Positions 12,289 through 24,500 of a DNA stretch of 64,000 nucleotides are shown here, piece after piece. The DNA is from Styela clava. Taxonomy: Eukaryota; Chordata; Ascidiacea; Stolidobranchia; Styelidae. The stretch covers positions 13,600,151-13,664,150 of the forward strand of contig NC_135257.1 of NCBI RefSeq assembly GCF_964204865.1. Direction: 5' to 3'. Made by a program: the position numbers and the translations under genes. Below the pieces are notes generated by a model, which saw nothing but the letters and a program-made list of their open reading frames with translations, did not search any database and had not been told where the DNA came from. The number at the start of each line of letters is the position of its first letter. Within the stretch, counting starts at the first letter, position 1.

Positions 12289-13992
12289 GATCAAAGCGTC
12301 TCAACTGGTAATTGAATTTTTAGTATTCCAATATACTTAATATTGCACCGCTCCACACAACAATTTGTTTCCCGGTTCAACACTTACCGGTAATAAATAT
12401 GTAGCACCTTTATTTGCCACCCAGCTTGAGACTAAATTACTGTAGGGTACTGCAGCATTTTAATTTACCTATATAACTACAAGTTTATACGTTACGCAGA
12501 TCAAACACCCGATTCTTTGCGCCTGTGCGTACCAAAACGTCTGTAGAAACTACCATAATTTGTTTAATGAATGTGTTGAAACGTACCTTTGCATACGTAC
12601 TAACAATTTTTTTCTGTCTCTTCCTCACAATCAAGATGGTAAATGTATACAGTTTATCGGCTTTTTGAAATATCGGTATCGGCAATTCTCGTGGGTATCG
12701 GTACATCTCTACCTTAGACCATTAGACCAACTTAGTCGAATTAAATATAGCGGTAATTATCTAAAATTTAAATAAATATTTTCAGTTGCTCAATATTCAA
12801 CCCTAACCATCCCTTTACTGGATTTTACAGTTGTTGAACATTTTGCAAATTCACGAATAAGTTAGATAACTAAGTACACTACTCACAACCAGATACAATT
12901 CGACCAAAGTGTAATCGCGAATACAAAAACGATCACATTCGTTACTAGTTTACTGATTCGAGACCATAATCACCAGCCAATTTCTCTAAGCAATGCGTTC
13001 GTAAGCAGTTTGGAAAAGTAGACGACGCATCAGATATTCTTATTGGGACGAAGTGGACCCGTGAATAGTTTTTTAAATTATTGTTGTTGTCGCATTTCTC
13101 CACAACCAATGTACCGATCCATTTTGAATTTTTCAGTACCTTAAATATGGTTGAAGGCCATCACAATTGTCTGCCGATATTGCTGTAAGCGCAGTGCTCA
13201 ACTACGGTTACAGCACATGTATAGATGAGCAACCACTTCGTCCACATTTTCAGCAGTTCACTCTTTTTCTTAGAGTTCTGACAAGTAAATTAGAGTTCAG
13301 AAGTCGGATATAAAATTTTCTTCATCTAGAGACGGAGTGAGATTTTTGTCAACCCAGAATAGCTTTTTTTTAAATGGTTCGGAGTCTGGTGTAAGTTTAC
13401 CCCCAACCCGACGGCTTATCAGAAAATGTCAAAATTTTGACACCGATTCCATACACTCTCCAATACCAGTAGCAAAATACACATCTCAAGTTGTAACACG
13501 AGGTCTGTAGCTCATGTTCAGAAATATCGAGTTTTATAGGAACTAATAGGAACGATCCATATGTACACTTCTTGTACAATAATTTCAATTCAATATTTAG
13601 TAAACTCTGGATTGTCTTTGCATTAGTTTTTGAATGGGCATTCAAAGCTTTGACGCTTTTGTGGCTCAAGAGCGGTAGTCAGAGTCAAAATTCTCTCAAC
13701 CCAAGAAAGAAAGTTTTTTTTTAAACAAAACACAAAAACATCAAAGTTTTCGGATTCGACAGCTGAAATTGGTGTTCAAACTTTTCGACCTCGTAACTGG
13801 GGGCTAGGTTCGATTCAAAATTTCTGTTTCTTTTAAAATACTCAAGAAACCTGGATAATAATAATCCGACTGGTTGAGGTGTACATTTTTAAATGCATCT
13901 GTACTCTTAAAACAAGTTACATAAATTTTGTATTGGCTTATTATAGGAAGAAATTTTCTGGGCCGGGGTCGGGAAAACAATTATCACACACT
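12289..13992. other. Intergenic, no gene seen
   Basis: This lies between the unassigned ORF and the 3' end of the minus-strand P450. The ORFs here are short and without motifs. Nothing is identified. Confidence 0.4.
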
Positions 13993-13998
13993 TTTATT
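13993..13998 (-). terminator. AATAAA poly(A) signal
   Basis: Minus-strand AATAAA, 95 nt after the stop of the P450 gene at 14093-19432. Confidence 0.5.
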
Positions 13999-14458
13999 TA
14001 GTGAATCAAACATGTACAGCAAACCAAACGAATGGATGAAAAAGAGGCAACATACATCGTTTTTTGCATTTTACTATATGAATCTTTTAAAATTATTCTC
14101 TCTCAGTCATAATCAATTTTATAGGAAGAGGTGTATACAAAGCTCCCTCGTGACCACCATCAAGTGATGGAATTTCAGTTCCTGTTTCTACCGAAATTTC
14201 GAACTTCTGGATTAAAGTGACTAAAATGATAAAAAGCTCCATTTGTGCCAACTGCTCGCCCAGGCAATTTCGTTTTCCAATCGCGAATGGCATCCAGTAT
14301 TTTGACTTTTTTGAAAAGTTCCATCTTCTGGGTTTATGAATCTGTCCGGGTTGAAATCGTCGGGATCAGAAAAGCATGATGGATCGTTATGTACTGCCCA
14401 ACTGATCGAGAATATCTGAAACATAAAGTCACTTTATCAAAATAAATACAGAAAACTT

Positions 14459-14474
14459 ATATATATATATATAG
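14459..14474. repeat. (AT)n microsatellite
   Basis: A short pure AT run in intron 8 of the frameshifted P450. Confidence 0.8.
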
Positions 14475-17355
14475 TTGATTTTGGATACGTAGTCTGACGA
14501 GAATTATAATTACGTTATTATAGTATGACAGTGTGAATATATGATCCTGGTGCAGAAAATATGTATTCAATGCGTCGAGAAATTTTGAGAAAATTTGAAT
14601 CGCTACTTTTAAGCATGATTCACCTGAAACGCAAAAATGTCAATGAACGGTTGGAATCTGAAATTAAAAAAAAAGAGCCAAAATGCGCAAGTGCTTACGC
14701 CTGTGTTTTTTGGTAATTTGTATCCATCGACTTCAACTTCATCTGTGATAGAGCAACTGTCAAAGACCTTGATGAGTGTGCATCTTCGCGTCAATTCATG
14801 AATGAAAGCTTGGGTATAATTCATATTTTTGCGGTCTGACATAGTGATTTTTTCACTGCAATCTGCAAAATATAAAAACTAAATTTCGCAAAAATATAGC
14901 TTTGAGAACGTAATTTAACTAGATAAAACAACTCGATATGGCCCACCTGACTTTACTAATAGATTGTTTGTCAATAAGCACTACGTTAAGGTAATTTTAA
15001 TTGATAATTAATTAACTTTATCGATAAAAATCGTAAAACAGTTAATTTGTTCCAACATTGTAATGAATTAGTTCATTATTTGCAATGGTTTGTTTGATCG
15101 ATTCTGCTAACAGATCTACTTATCAGAACCTACCTAGAACATCGTCAACTTCCTCCTTGAGTTTCTTATAACTTTCCGGGTAATGTAGCAATGCAAGCAT
15201 GCACCATGATAAAGTACATGAAAGCGTTTGCGATCCGCCATCCAGCAAATTGTGCAAAGTAACTTTTAGTTGATTTTTCTGTTGAATATAAATCTGAGTA
15301 AATTGGCTGTGTTTAAAATTGTGAATTTATTCCATTTGCTGAAACGCGGTGAATTCACCATATCTTACGTTGAATGTTGGATGATGATCCTCCTTTTTCA
15401 TTTCTTCCAAGAAAATGTCGATGTAATCCCTCAAATCATTTTTATCGTATGTGTTTTCATGTTCTTTTATCTTGCGTCCGAAAGTATCTGAACAAAATAA
15501 TGACTAATGATATTTTGTGAAAAACCAAATTGGCATAAAGCAAATATATTGCACTCTCCTGTTCTGTATTACAATGCCACTTTTATTTTATGTAGAATAT
15601 TCGAGAAAACACATTTTTTATCCGTGTGTGTGGCAGCTGGGAAGAGAGAAATATAACAAGACAGGAGGTTCAAGTGAGGTTGGGAACATGATACGGACGC
15701 ACTACAGAAGCATTTGCAATACAAATATTTATATAGCCAACCCAAATATTCTTGCATAGTCAACTTAATATACCTATACAGCCAATGATGTTGTATACCA
15801 TTGCAACGAAATTGCTGCGGACTATTTTAGTTAAAAAAAATGTTAAGAAAGTCACACAATGCAAAAATGTTATTCTTTGACACAATCACTTATACAAAAC
15901 TGATAGCGTTGGTTCGTAGCAAAACGTGTATAGACAAATGTTGTACTAGTGGTCATATAGGACCGTTATTGGCCAGTCGTTCAGCGGGTAGCGGAAGTAA
16001 TCTGACACGTATTTTTGAATCCGGATTTCCGCTTAGGGAGACCCTTATTCTCAGCCATTTCGTCTGCTTGATTGTTTATTTGTAGCATCTAAACGGGTGG
16101 ACCAAGCTACAAAAAATTCCCTGTCGCCATATGAATAGGCTGCGCTAGTTTATCTAGTTCTAGTAGGATATCTAATGCTGGGTACCAACCATTGCAAATA
16201 TGGGAAAAATACGTTTTTAATTAATAACTTTCTGCTTACCATTATAGTAGTCGTAAAACAAACGCTGCGATTCAGAGTACTTTTTTTTTCAAACAAAACA
16301 ACCAAGCTTTTTTGTTAAAAATTTAATTTTTGTTGCTCGACATACAGTCTCAATAAATGTCTGTTAAGTCAATGTTTAAAAAACCATTATACATAATAAA
16401 ATAAATTAAAAAAACAAATGAATTTTTGCGTTACCTTTGACTTGGTTAAAGTCGTTGACGTACGTTTCTATTGCACTTTTGAATGGAGGTATTGACGCGA
16501 GATAGCCACAGACGTTTGACAAAAAAATGTATATGCCGTTATCTCGTAACCTGCAATATAAATCGTATGTCAACAGTGTCGCACAAATGTAATTTTCACT
16601 TGCAACTGAATGCTATTGAGTAATGCGTGTACCAAATAAAATTCGACCTGAACCAGTTTAGTATTGTATGGACAATAAATGGCCGAGGTACCATTGAAAA
16701 CGAGGTATTTCATTCCGAAGTCATGCAAGTCGAATATTTGACCATCATTTCCATATATTTGAGAATTGCTTTCTTCTTTTTAAAAGAATGTACTAACTAG
16801 CCAATTTGGAGTACGATGAGATTCAACGTTTTTTTTTATGCAATCTATTATTTTTGTGTTATCCATTTAAAATGATTTAGCAAATAAGTTTCAGTTATGT
16901 TACCCATCGACTAATTTCGAAGCCATTTTCTTAAGTGTGTCATCATCATATGAATATCTCTCTCCTGCCACATTCAAACATGCTATGTTCATAGCCGCAT
17001 ATAGAAACAGATCCTGGATATGAATTGCATAAGTTCGATATGGCTGAAATTGTCTGAAAATCACTGGGGACATGGTTTTTTGGCAGCTTTCAGAAAAATA
17101 CAAGAACAGATTTTGAGGATGAAATATGTAGTTATGTTCTGTCACGGTAAAAAGTTTATATTTTAGATAGTTGGAATTCTATTTTTGAGAGCAATTTGAG
17201 AAAAGCTGAAGTCTCTTAATGTATTTATGAGATTATGTCAAATGAATGAATTCCGACTGATCCAACAAGAATGAATATTTGGGTCATTCTGTTTGGAAAT
17301 CATAATATTTAATTATATCAGAATATCCTGAATCACTCATTTTTTTATTAATATT

Positions 17356-17753
17356 GGACACGAAGTGGAACTATGGATCGTTTTGTTATTATTATTATTA
17401 TGTTGTTGTTAGTGTTCTTTTCCTTATTGTTGATGCCATTGAAAAATCACTTTTTTCTCAAGATACTGGACCAATTGCTTTGAAATATTTAGTTGTTGAA
17501 GATTGCTGTTGTCGTTAGAAAGCGATTACTTACTTAGTAAGTTTCTGTAGGCTCTATGAAATTCGTTTTCCTTATGAAGTTCTATGCGATGACGTCATCA
17601 GAAATTAAAGATTGCGCACCGTGTGATGGTTCCACGATCTGGTTCTCAACAAAGTCGAGTATTGTTATAAGGAAAACTGCCGGTACTGTATTTGATACTA
17701 CTTCGTTTTGGCTTTCGTCTCCAGCATATATTTGAGCATTCTTTTCTTCTATG
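17356..17753 (+). repeat. Dispersed repeat family R1, copy 1
   Basis: Shared landmarks of the family are GGACACG, GATCGTTTTGTTATTATT, CTGGACCAATTGCTTTGAAA, a GATGACGTCATCA-like core and CATATATTTGAGCAT near the end. This copy lies in intron 3 of the frameshifted P450. No protein is encoded. Confidence 0.65.
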
Positions 17754-19432
17754 CTCATTATTATCCTCTGGCTTGTGCGCTGGCTTGTATTGCATTTGAA
17801 GCTTTCAGTCACGTACTTTGGGCAAAATAATTTTCCACAATTTGAAGGAAGCGCTCTGCACAAGCGTAATCCCTAACGGAAAATATTAGATAATCGCTAC
17901 CTAATTTGAAAACTGTATTTAACCCCTTCAAAGCTGTTTGTTGGGAAAAGTTCAAGACGAAGTTTCCTTCAATAAATGGCCATCTTTGCTATTATATGAA
18001 TACTTGTTTTACAAAAGTTAAACACCAATGGAATGCCGATCTGACTTGCAACATCGGATCGGACCTCAATACTAAATCACAATGGGAATAAAGTTACCTT
18101 AGGATCAAACGGTTTACCACCTTTTTCTCGAATAGCTTGAATTAAATACGAGGTTTCTTCATGTATTCTATTTGCCATCGAGCTTTTGCCCATTCCCAGC
18201 CTATCAAAAGAGATCGGGATTGACATAAAAATAGCAGGTATGCTTGTATTTAGCATTATTTAGCAGATAGTTATTACTCTGTTTGGAATATCAAGTAGGG
18301 TCGTAAAAGGGAACGTCTTTATGATACCTTCCGTTTATAGTACAAATATTTATTTAGCTGGGTCGAACCCGAAGCTTAATAAGACAAACCAGTATCGTTT
18401 GAGAATGCAGTACACATACTCCCTCACATGCCGATGAAATTGGGATAGGTGAAACTCCTTGGTCAAAGCTATCGATCATTTTAGGTAATTGGTAATGAAA
18501 TTGCAAATTACCTTTTTTCTATTCTAAAAGTTCCACCAAAATTGTTTATGAAGTGATCTGCAGCATCTACATTCAATATTGGACGATAAAAGCGCACAGG
18601 ACAAGGTATTTGGTACAGTTAAATGTCAATCGAAAACCTTTTGTCTTTCATTATTCCTCTTTTTCAGTTAAATTGTCTACATGTACCTTTTTAAAGCCTG
18701 CAGAGTGAAAGGTCTGTGAATTTCCACCACATCCAGGTCTGCAAAAACGATTCCTCGGCCCTGGTTGGTCGCATTAAAAACGTGTGCTGGTGGTCGAGAA
18801 CCCAATTTCGATGACTGGCGAATATTAACCTACATATAATAAAGTAAAAATATCTTATTGTTCAAATAATTTAAATGCAAATTAAAAAAAAAAGCGAAAA
18901 AAATTGCAGGAAAATTTTGTTACTCGGAAAGTTCTCAACATATATATCATCACAATGCTGACGATGCGATTGTCAAATATAACAGTGATGGCCAAATGCA
19001 CCTATTCAAGTGGGAATTGTTGTAGTGTGTCATTCATTCAGCGCATTGCTTTCATCATATCCAGCGTTTCAACACGTTTGAGTAAACGTTCAGAATCTTC
19101 TCTGACTTGAATACCCAAAGAAAATTGTCCGCCGATCTCACTGCATTTAGATCACATTGGGATTATTGTCTTTAATTTACACTTACGTCATAAATATGTT
19201 CATAGTCGGTCAGAATCACCAAATCCTTGTTACCAAATCTTGCGGTATAAGCTTTTCCATACTTTTTTGACCATTCAGTTATGGCTTTTGCTGGATGTTT
19301 ACCAAGAAATGGAACCACTCCTAAGAATGGTATTCCTCTTGGTCCTGGTGGTAATCGATGGTCTCTTCTGTACCAATTCATGAATAATCCAATGATGGAT
19401 ACGATGAGGAGAGTGATGACAAAATTAAGCAT

Positions 19433-21511
19433 ATTTGAATATAGGCAGCGGCTGGGTAAATATGAGAAAGCAACAATTTTAAAACCATGCTCAGATATCA
19501 TAGAAAACGACATTAGGATGTTTTTATTCCTGATATTGCAAGGATGTATATATTGTCTCGTGATTGTACTTACACATGTGCAATTATTGTCCACTCAGCC
19601 AGTTTATTGTTTAATTCACACATTCTGATGTCGTAATTACAAAGACAAGCTGGATTTAAAGCACTACTACTAACCGTCGGTATATCTCGGTTATTACCAT
19701 TCTATAACGATTTCTTCTAATGCCCAAACATTTGTTAATTCCCACTGACAATAAGAATATTTGCTGATGACGTAACTAAATCGGACAATGATTTTGCAAT
19801 GATTAACTTTGGAAGTCAAACAAGGTTTATATTTGCAATTATGCTATATGGCAGACGATACTCTCTAACGTTGAAGATCGGCTGTTTGACGCAATGAAAA
19901 TTATCTGGCAACACAATCGTTCGACATGACTATATCGATAGTAGTGCGGGTCCAAATCTGGCCCTTCGGTTTTAGTTAACTGGATGATCACATGAGCATT
20001 TTACTGCTCTATTTTTGATATGAATGAATAGCCTTACAGAATCAGTTTGCGAATGCGACCTGGTCTAAACAGGACCCGAATTGTTAGTTTTGCACATTAC
20101 ATGAAATACGTGCGTCATCGATACAGAAAAGAGAAAAAAGTTGTTACAACGGCAGCAGACAGAAACATTACTTGATTTCGATGGAGGCTTTGTACATCAA
20201 ATTTACATTTCGAAAACTTCAAGTGGAAACTTCTGAATATTTCAGAAATTGATTGGCGGAACACTGCAGCGTGACATTTAATGTATAATACAGATTTGAC
20301 GAATTGGTTACGTTTTATCGTATATTCTGTTTGTTTGAATTTTTTATATTAAATTTGGCTAATTCGATTAAATCACTGATATACATATACATTGTAACAC
20401 TGATTTCTGTCTCGGTCGCATTTAAAATTGTAAATGGAATACTAAAACTGACAATATTCATGTTTTAATCTGCAAAATTGATAAGATGTCCGTGATACCC
20501 CTTTTTCTTACTGATTTTTCTTTCTCCACTGTCGTAATAGGCCTTTACTATCAAACTTCATAATAGCAAGCCGCTTTTGTTGCTGCGATCGTCAACAAAT
20601 ACAGAATAAAATCATATTTTTCTGAATATTGGCATTCATAGCAGGAATTTACCCTTCCATCATTTTTTGTCAAACCAGTATGTACACTGTAATGGTGACA
20701 TACGTGGGAAAATAAATTGAGTTCACCAGTAAAACGGGGTAAGATTTAATACCATATTTTGTCCCATATACGTTACATATACGTTACATCGCAGATAGGC
20801 TACATAGTTTTACCGCGCATATAATTTGCCATGTAATCTTTCTTTGTGGGTTTGCTGTAATAGGACGGAAAAAAATATTTTCGTTATGATTAGTTTGTTA
20901 CTAAATGCTTTAAGACTACTCGACATATACGCATAGAAAGCCACTATATTTGAGAGCGCCGTAATATTTATATCTGTGTCATATCGTCAACTTCACCCTG
21001 CGACGTCAAGATTCTGAACAACTACTACCATATTCTCAAATCCATAAAACTCTTAACAAATAACTGAAATTGTATCTTGTATTCATAAAGATAAAATTAG
21101 CATATTATTGCCCATATTATATAGAGCAGACAGCAAATTTAAATAAATTAAACATTTTACGATTCAGGCAAAATTGTGCTAGAATGTATTTTGCTAAAAT
21201 ACGAGAAGCATCAAGAGAAAAAACATGAAGAGAAATTACAAATTGTCTTTTTTCGTAAAATTATATAACTTGATTATTATTTTCTCGAAATTATTTTTTG
21301 ACAGAGGTGTATGATCCACTGTTTCTGCTATTTATCATGAAAATTAATCCTAATCAGACAAATCGGTGTAATCGTTTTTACTTTAATAACGTTGAAATCG
21401 TTTTAATCGTACGGAATTTTTTTTGCAGTATTTTTATAGCCTTACAATTACAGGTCAAATAGAAAGTTGTCATTGTTGTCATCATCATGTTAAATTACAC
21501 CTTAATCTTAG
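19433..21511. other. Intergenic between the two minus-strand P450 genes
   Basis: About 2.1 kb with no ORF of interest and no P450 exon relic. A minus-strand ATTAAA at 21382-21387 may be the poly(A) signal of the gene at 21512-26233. Confidence 0.45.
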
Positions 21512-24500
21512 TTATTCTTTATCAGTCATAAGTAGCTTTATTGGAGGTGGTGTGTACAGAACACCTTCTATACCGTCATCCAACGATGGCAATGGAGCAC
21601 CGTCTTCAATGGATATGTCGAAATTTTGAATCAAGGTTACCACAACAATGAAAAGCTCCATTTGTGCCAGTTGCTCGCCAAGACAATTCCTTTTCCCAAT
21701 TGCAAAAGGAATCCAGTATTTTGATTTCTGGAAGGTCCCAGTTACCGGGTCGATGAATCTTTCAGGTTTAAATTTCTCTGGCTCGGGGAAAAACCGAGGA
21801 TCGTTATGAACCGCCCAAGCAATCGAATAGATCTGAAACACATTAAGTGAAATTTATTATTGCATGTGCAGTAATTAAGAATTGATATCATGTGGTTGTT
21901 GAATTGAGCAATCAATATGTAAATTTGGGCTACTAATCACTGCTGCGCATGGTATGAATCCACGATTATTACAGATTTTAAAAATATGTGATTATTTCAT
22001 TTGCCGTTCAATGCCAATTGTTGAAGCGTAAAGGGTTTTCTTATCAGCAGAAATGTACTGGACATGATATCGCTGATTTCCTCGAATAGTATATCCAGTT
22101 TGAGTACTACGGTACTAAGAACTGAAATATGCACAAAGTGTACCGAATCTCTTGCTGTGATGACGATCACGAGTTTATTCTTTTTACGCTCACGCACTAA
22201 CACAGGGGTGTGCGACCCGCGGGCCAAATGCCCACAAGGAAAACTTGTGCGGCCCGCGAAAAAGCGCTACTTTTGAATGGTGTGCGGCCAGCGAAATGAG
22301 TTTTCAATTTAATCTAGTATGTTCGAGTAATTCCAATTCCTGTGCGTTGCAGTGCCTACATCTGAGCTTGTGCAAAGCAAAGGCATGTCACAAGATCAAT
22401 AACCAAACATTTTGTGTCTGCAACTGCTAGAAAGCCTATGTTAAGTAAAGGTGCGTCCCGCGGTTTCATCCAGTTATTTGTATCTGACCCTCGTGTATTA
22501 AACGTTGCACACCCCTGCAATAAAATAATATCGACCTGAATACACAGTTATCATCTAAATGATCGGAGATGACAGGTTGAACAAAAATATATGTGTACCC
22601 CTGTGTTTTTTGGTAACTTGTAACCATTGACTTCAACTCCGTCCACCATAGAGCAGCTATCAAATATTTTGACAAGTGTGCATTTACGCATCAGTTCATA
22701 CAAAAATGCCTGGGTGTACGGCATGTTCTTGCGATCCGCTATAGAAACTTTTTTGCCACAACCTAAAATGTAAGCAAAGGGTGTTTAAAAAGAATAGGCG
22801 AGTAGTCTTTCGTGGCCCACTTTCGCTGCACAAAAATTCTATTGTTTGCATTACTAAATTACAATTTAGTAACAAAAAACAGCATTATCATTCATTTTTA
22901 ATACAATCAAATTTAACTAATAGCAATTTTTAATAGATTTGTGGCCCACCTGAAATTTTTTCTGTAGCCCTGCAGTGGGGATGGCCTACTGGTTGAGAAC
23001 CAGTGGTTTAGATATACACAAGTAAGCAAACTTACCAACCACGTTGTTTACTTCCTTCTCCATTAGCTTGTGATATTTTGGATAGTTAAGCAACGCAATC
23101 ATGCACCATTGCAAAGTACACGAAAGAGTTTGTGATCCTGCTTCAAGTAAACCAAACAATGTCGTCTTCAGTTGGCTTTCCTGATTACAGGAAAAGTAAT
23201 TTATAGTAATTAACAACTCTAGGATTGTAATAAAAAAAACTCATCTCCAATGTTTCATTCAATTTTTTTCAAGAGTATGTATGTTAAAGTAACTAAAAAA
23301 TAGCTGAGACTCAGCTGTGATTTTGCATAAAAAAGTGAAGAGCCGGTCTCCCACTTACTATCTCTATGTTCATTGTTTGGATATAATGTAACCACACCCT
23401 GACTGATACCAATCGACTGTTCTTACAACGATTGATTATACTGTTGCATATTGTTTAAATGTATAAAATTCAATTCTTTACATTGAATGATAAATGATGA
23501 TCTTCTTTTTTCATTTCCCGAAGAAAAATGTCAATATAATCCCGCAAATCATTTTCATCGTACGAGTCTCTGTGTTCTTGTATCTTTTCTTGGGCTAAAT
23601 CTGCACAAAGAGCAACAAACCGGTTTAACATTATAAGTAGCAATTATAAACTAAACAAGTGATAGTTCGCCGAGTTTTCGTTGTTAAACCATGCAAATTG
23701 AAGATGCAATTAAAATATACAATATTTAAAAATTGTACTCGATGTACCAGTATTTTTTCGCTTAAACTTTAAACAGTTACATTACGTGACCTGCAGACGG
23801 AAGAAGTCAGAGCCCGAATACAATTATTTATACAGTTAATGAATAGAATCACATTCTTTCACCTGCGATACGATGCATATCATCCACATATCCTTTCATT
23901 GCATTTTTAAACGGCGGGATTGATGCCAGATAAGAGCAGGTGTTTGTTAATAAAATGTACATGCCATTGTCCCTTAATCTAAACAATGAGAAAAGAAGTT
24001 TTCGGCAATCCTTGATATCAGTACATACAACGTTTTGCATTTATTTTCGGGTTCGAGATTAACAACTTTTGTACCACTTAAATTTGTTACTTTATTCTTT
24101 TAAGCACCGTTTATTCGTTATTACATTGTATAAAACCATTGTTTTGGTTTACTGTCTGCAAATAATTCAGTCCGTTCATACTCAATAATTAATGTATAAT
24201 AATAATAATACCGTACGCTAACTTACCCACGAATCAGTAGTGTTCCAGTTGTCTTTAAGGTCTTATCATCGTATGAATACCTCTCGCCCAAAAAATTCAA
24301 ACATGATATGTTCAAAGCAACGTACAGGAACAAATTCTGAAAACAATTTCACAAAAGGTCTCTCAAAATAGGTTTTGTGAAATTTAACACTTCCATCGGT
24401 TTTGGAAAAAATTTCACCCGCTCTCTCAAGTCGCAAATTAATACTTCTTGTCTTGATCTCAATGTCGGTTCATATAACTTAATCTGCCCTTCAACGCAGA

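Larger units (their letters stand above)
14093..19432 (-). pseudogene. CYP2-like cytochrome P450, nine exons, frameshifted in the last exon
   Basis: Exons in order: 19432-19187, 18829-18687, 18200-18098, 17013-16904, 16550-16435, 15487-15369, 15278-15134, 14862-14699, 14415-14093. Exons 1-8 match the intact paralogues in length and phase, with GT-AG introns. They encode the N-terminal anchor, LPPGPRGIP hinge, I-helix GGSQT and K-helix ELTR. The last exon is 323 nt rather than 321. After DGTFQKS the reading frame is lost near 14305-14312, beside a run of six T, and the heme loop FAIGKRNCLG continues in another frame to the TAA. If the lesion is real, the protein ends before the heme cysteine and is inactive. 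A base-call or assembly slip in the homopolymer is a fair alternative. Intron 3 carries a dispersed repeat copy. It lies tail to tail with the plus-strand P450 at 1939-8000. Confidence 0.85.

Noticed and set aside
22785-23012. Possible second hAT element (CAGTGGTTCTCAACC on the minus strand)
   Set aside because: Only one end is convincing; the other terminus and a target duplication could not be found.
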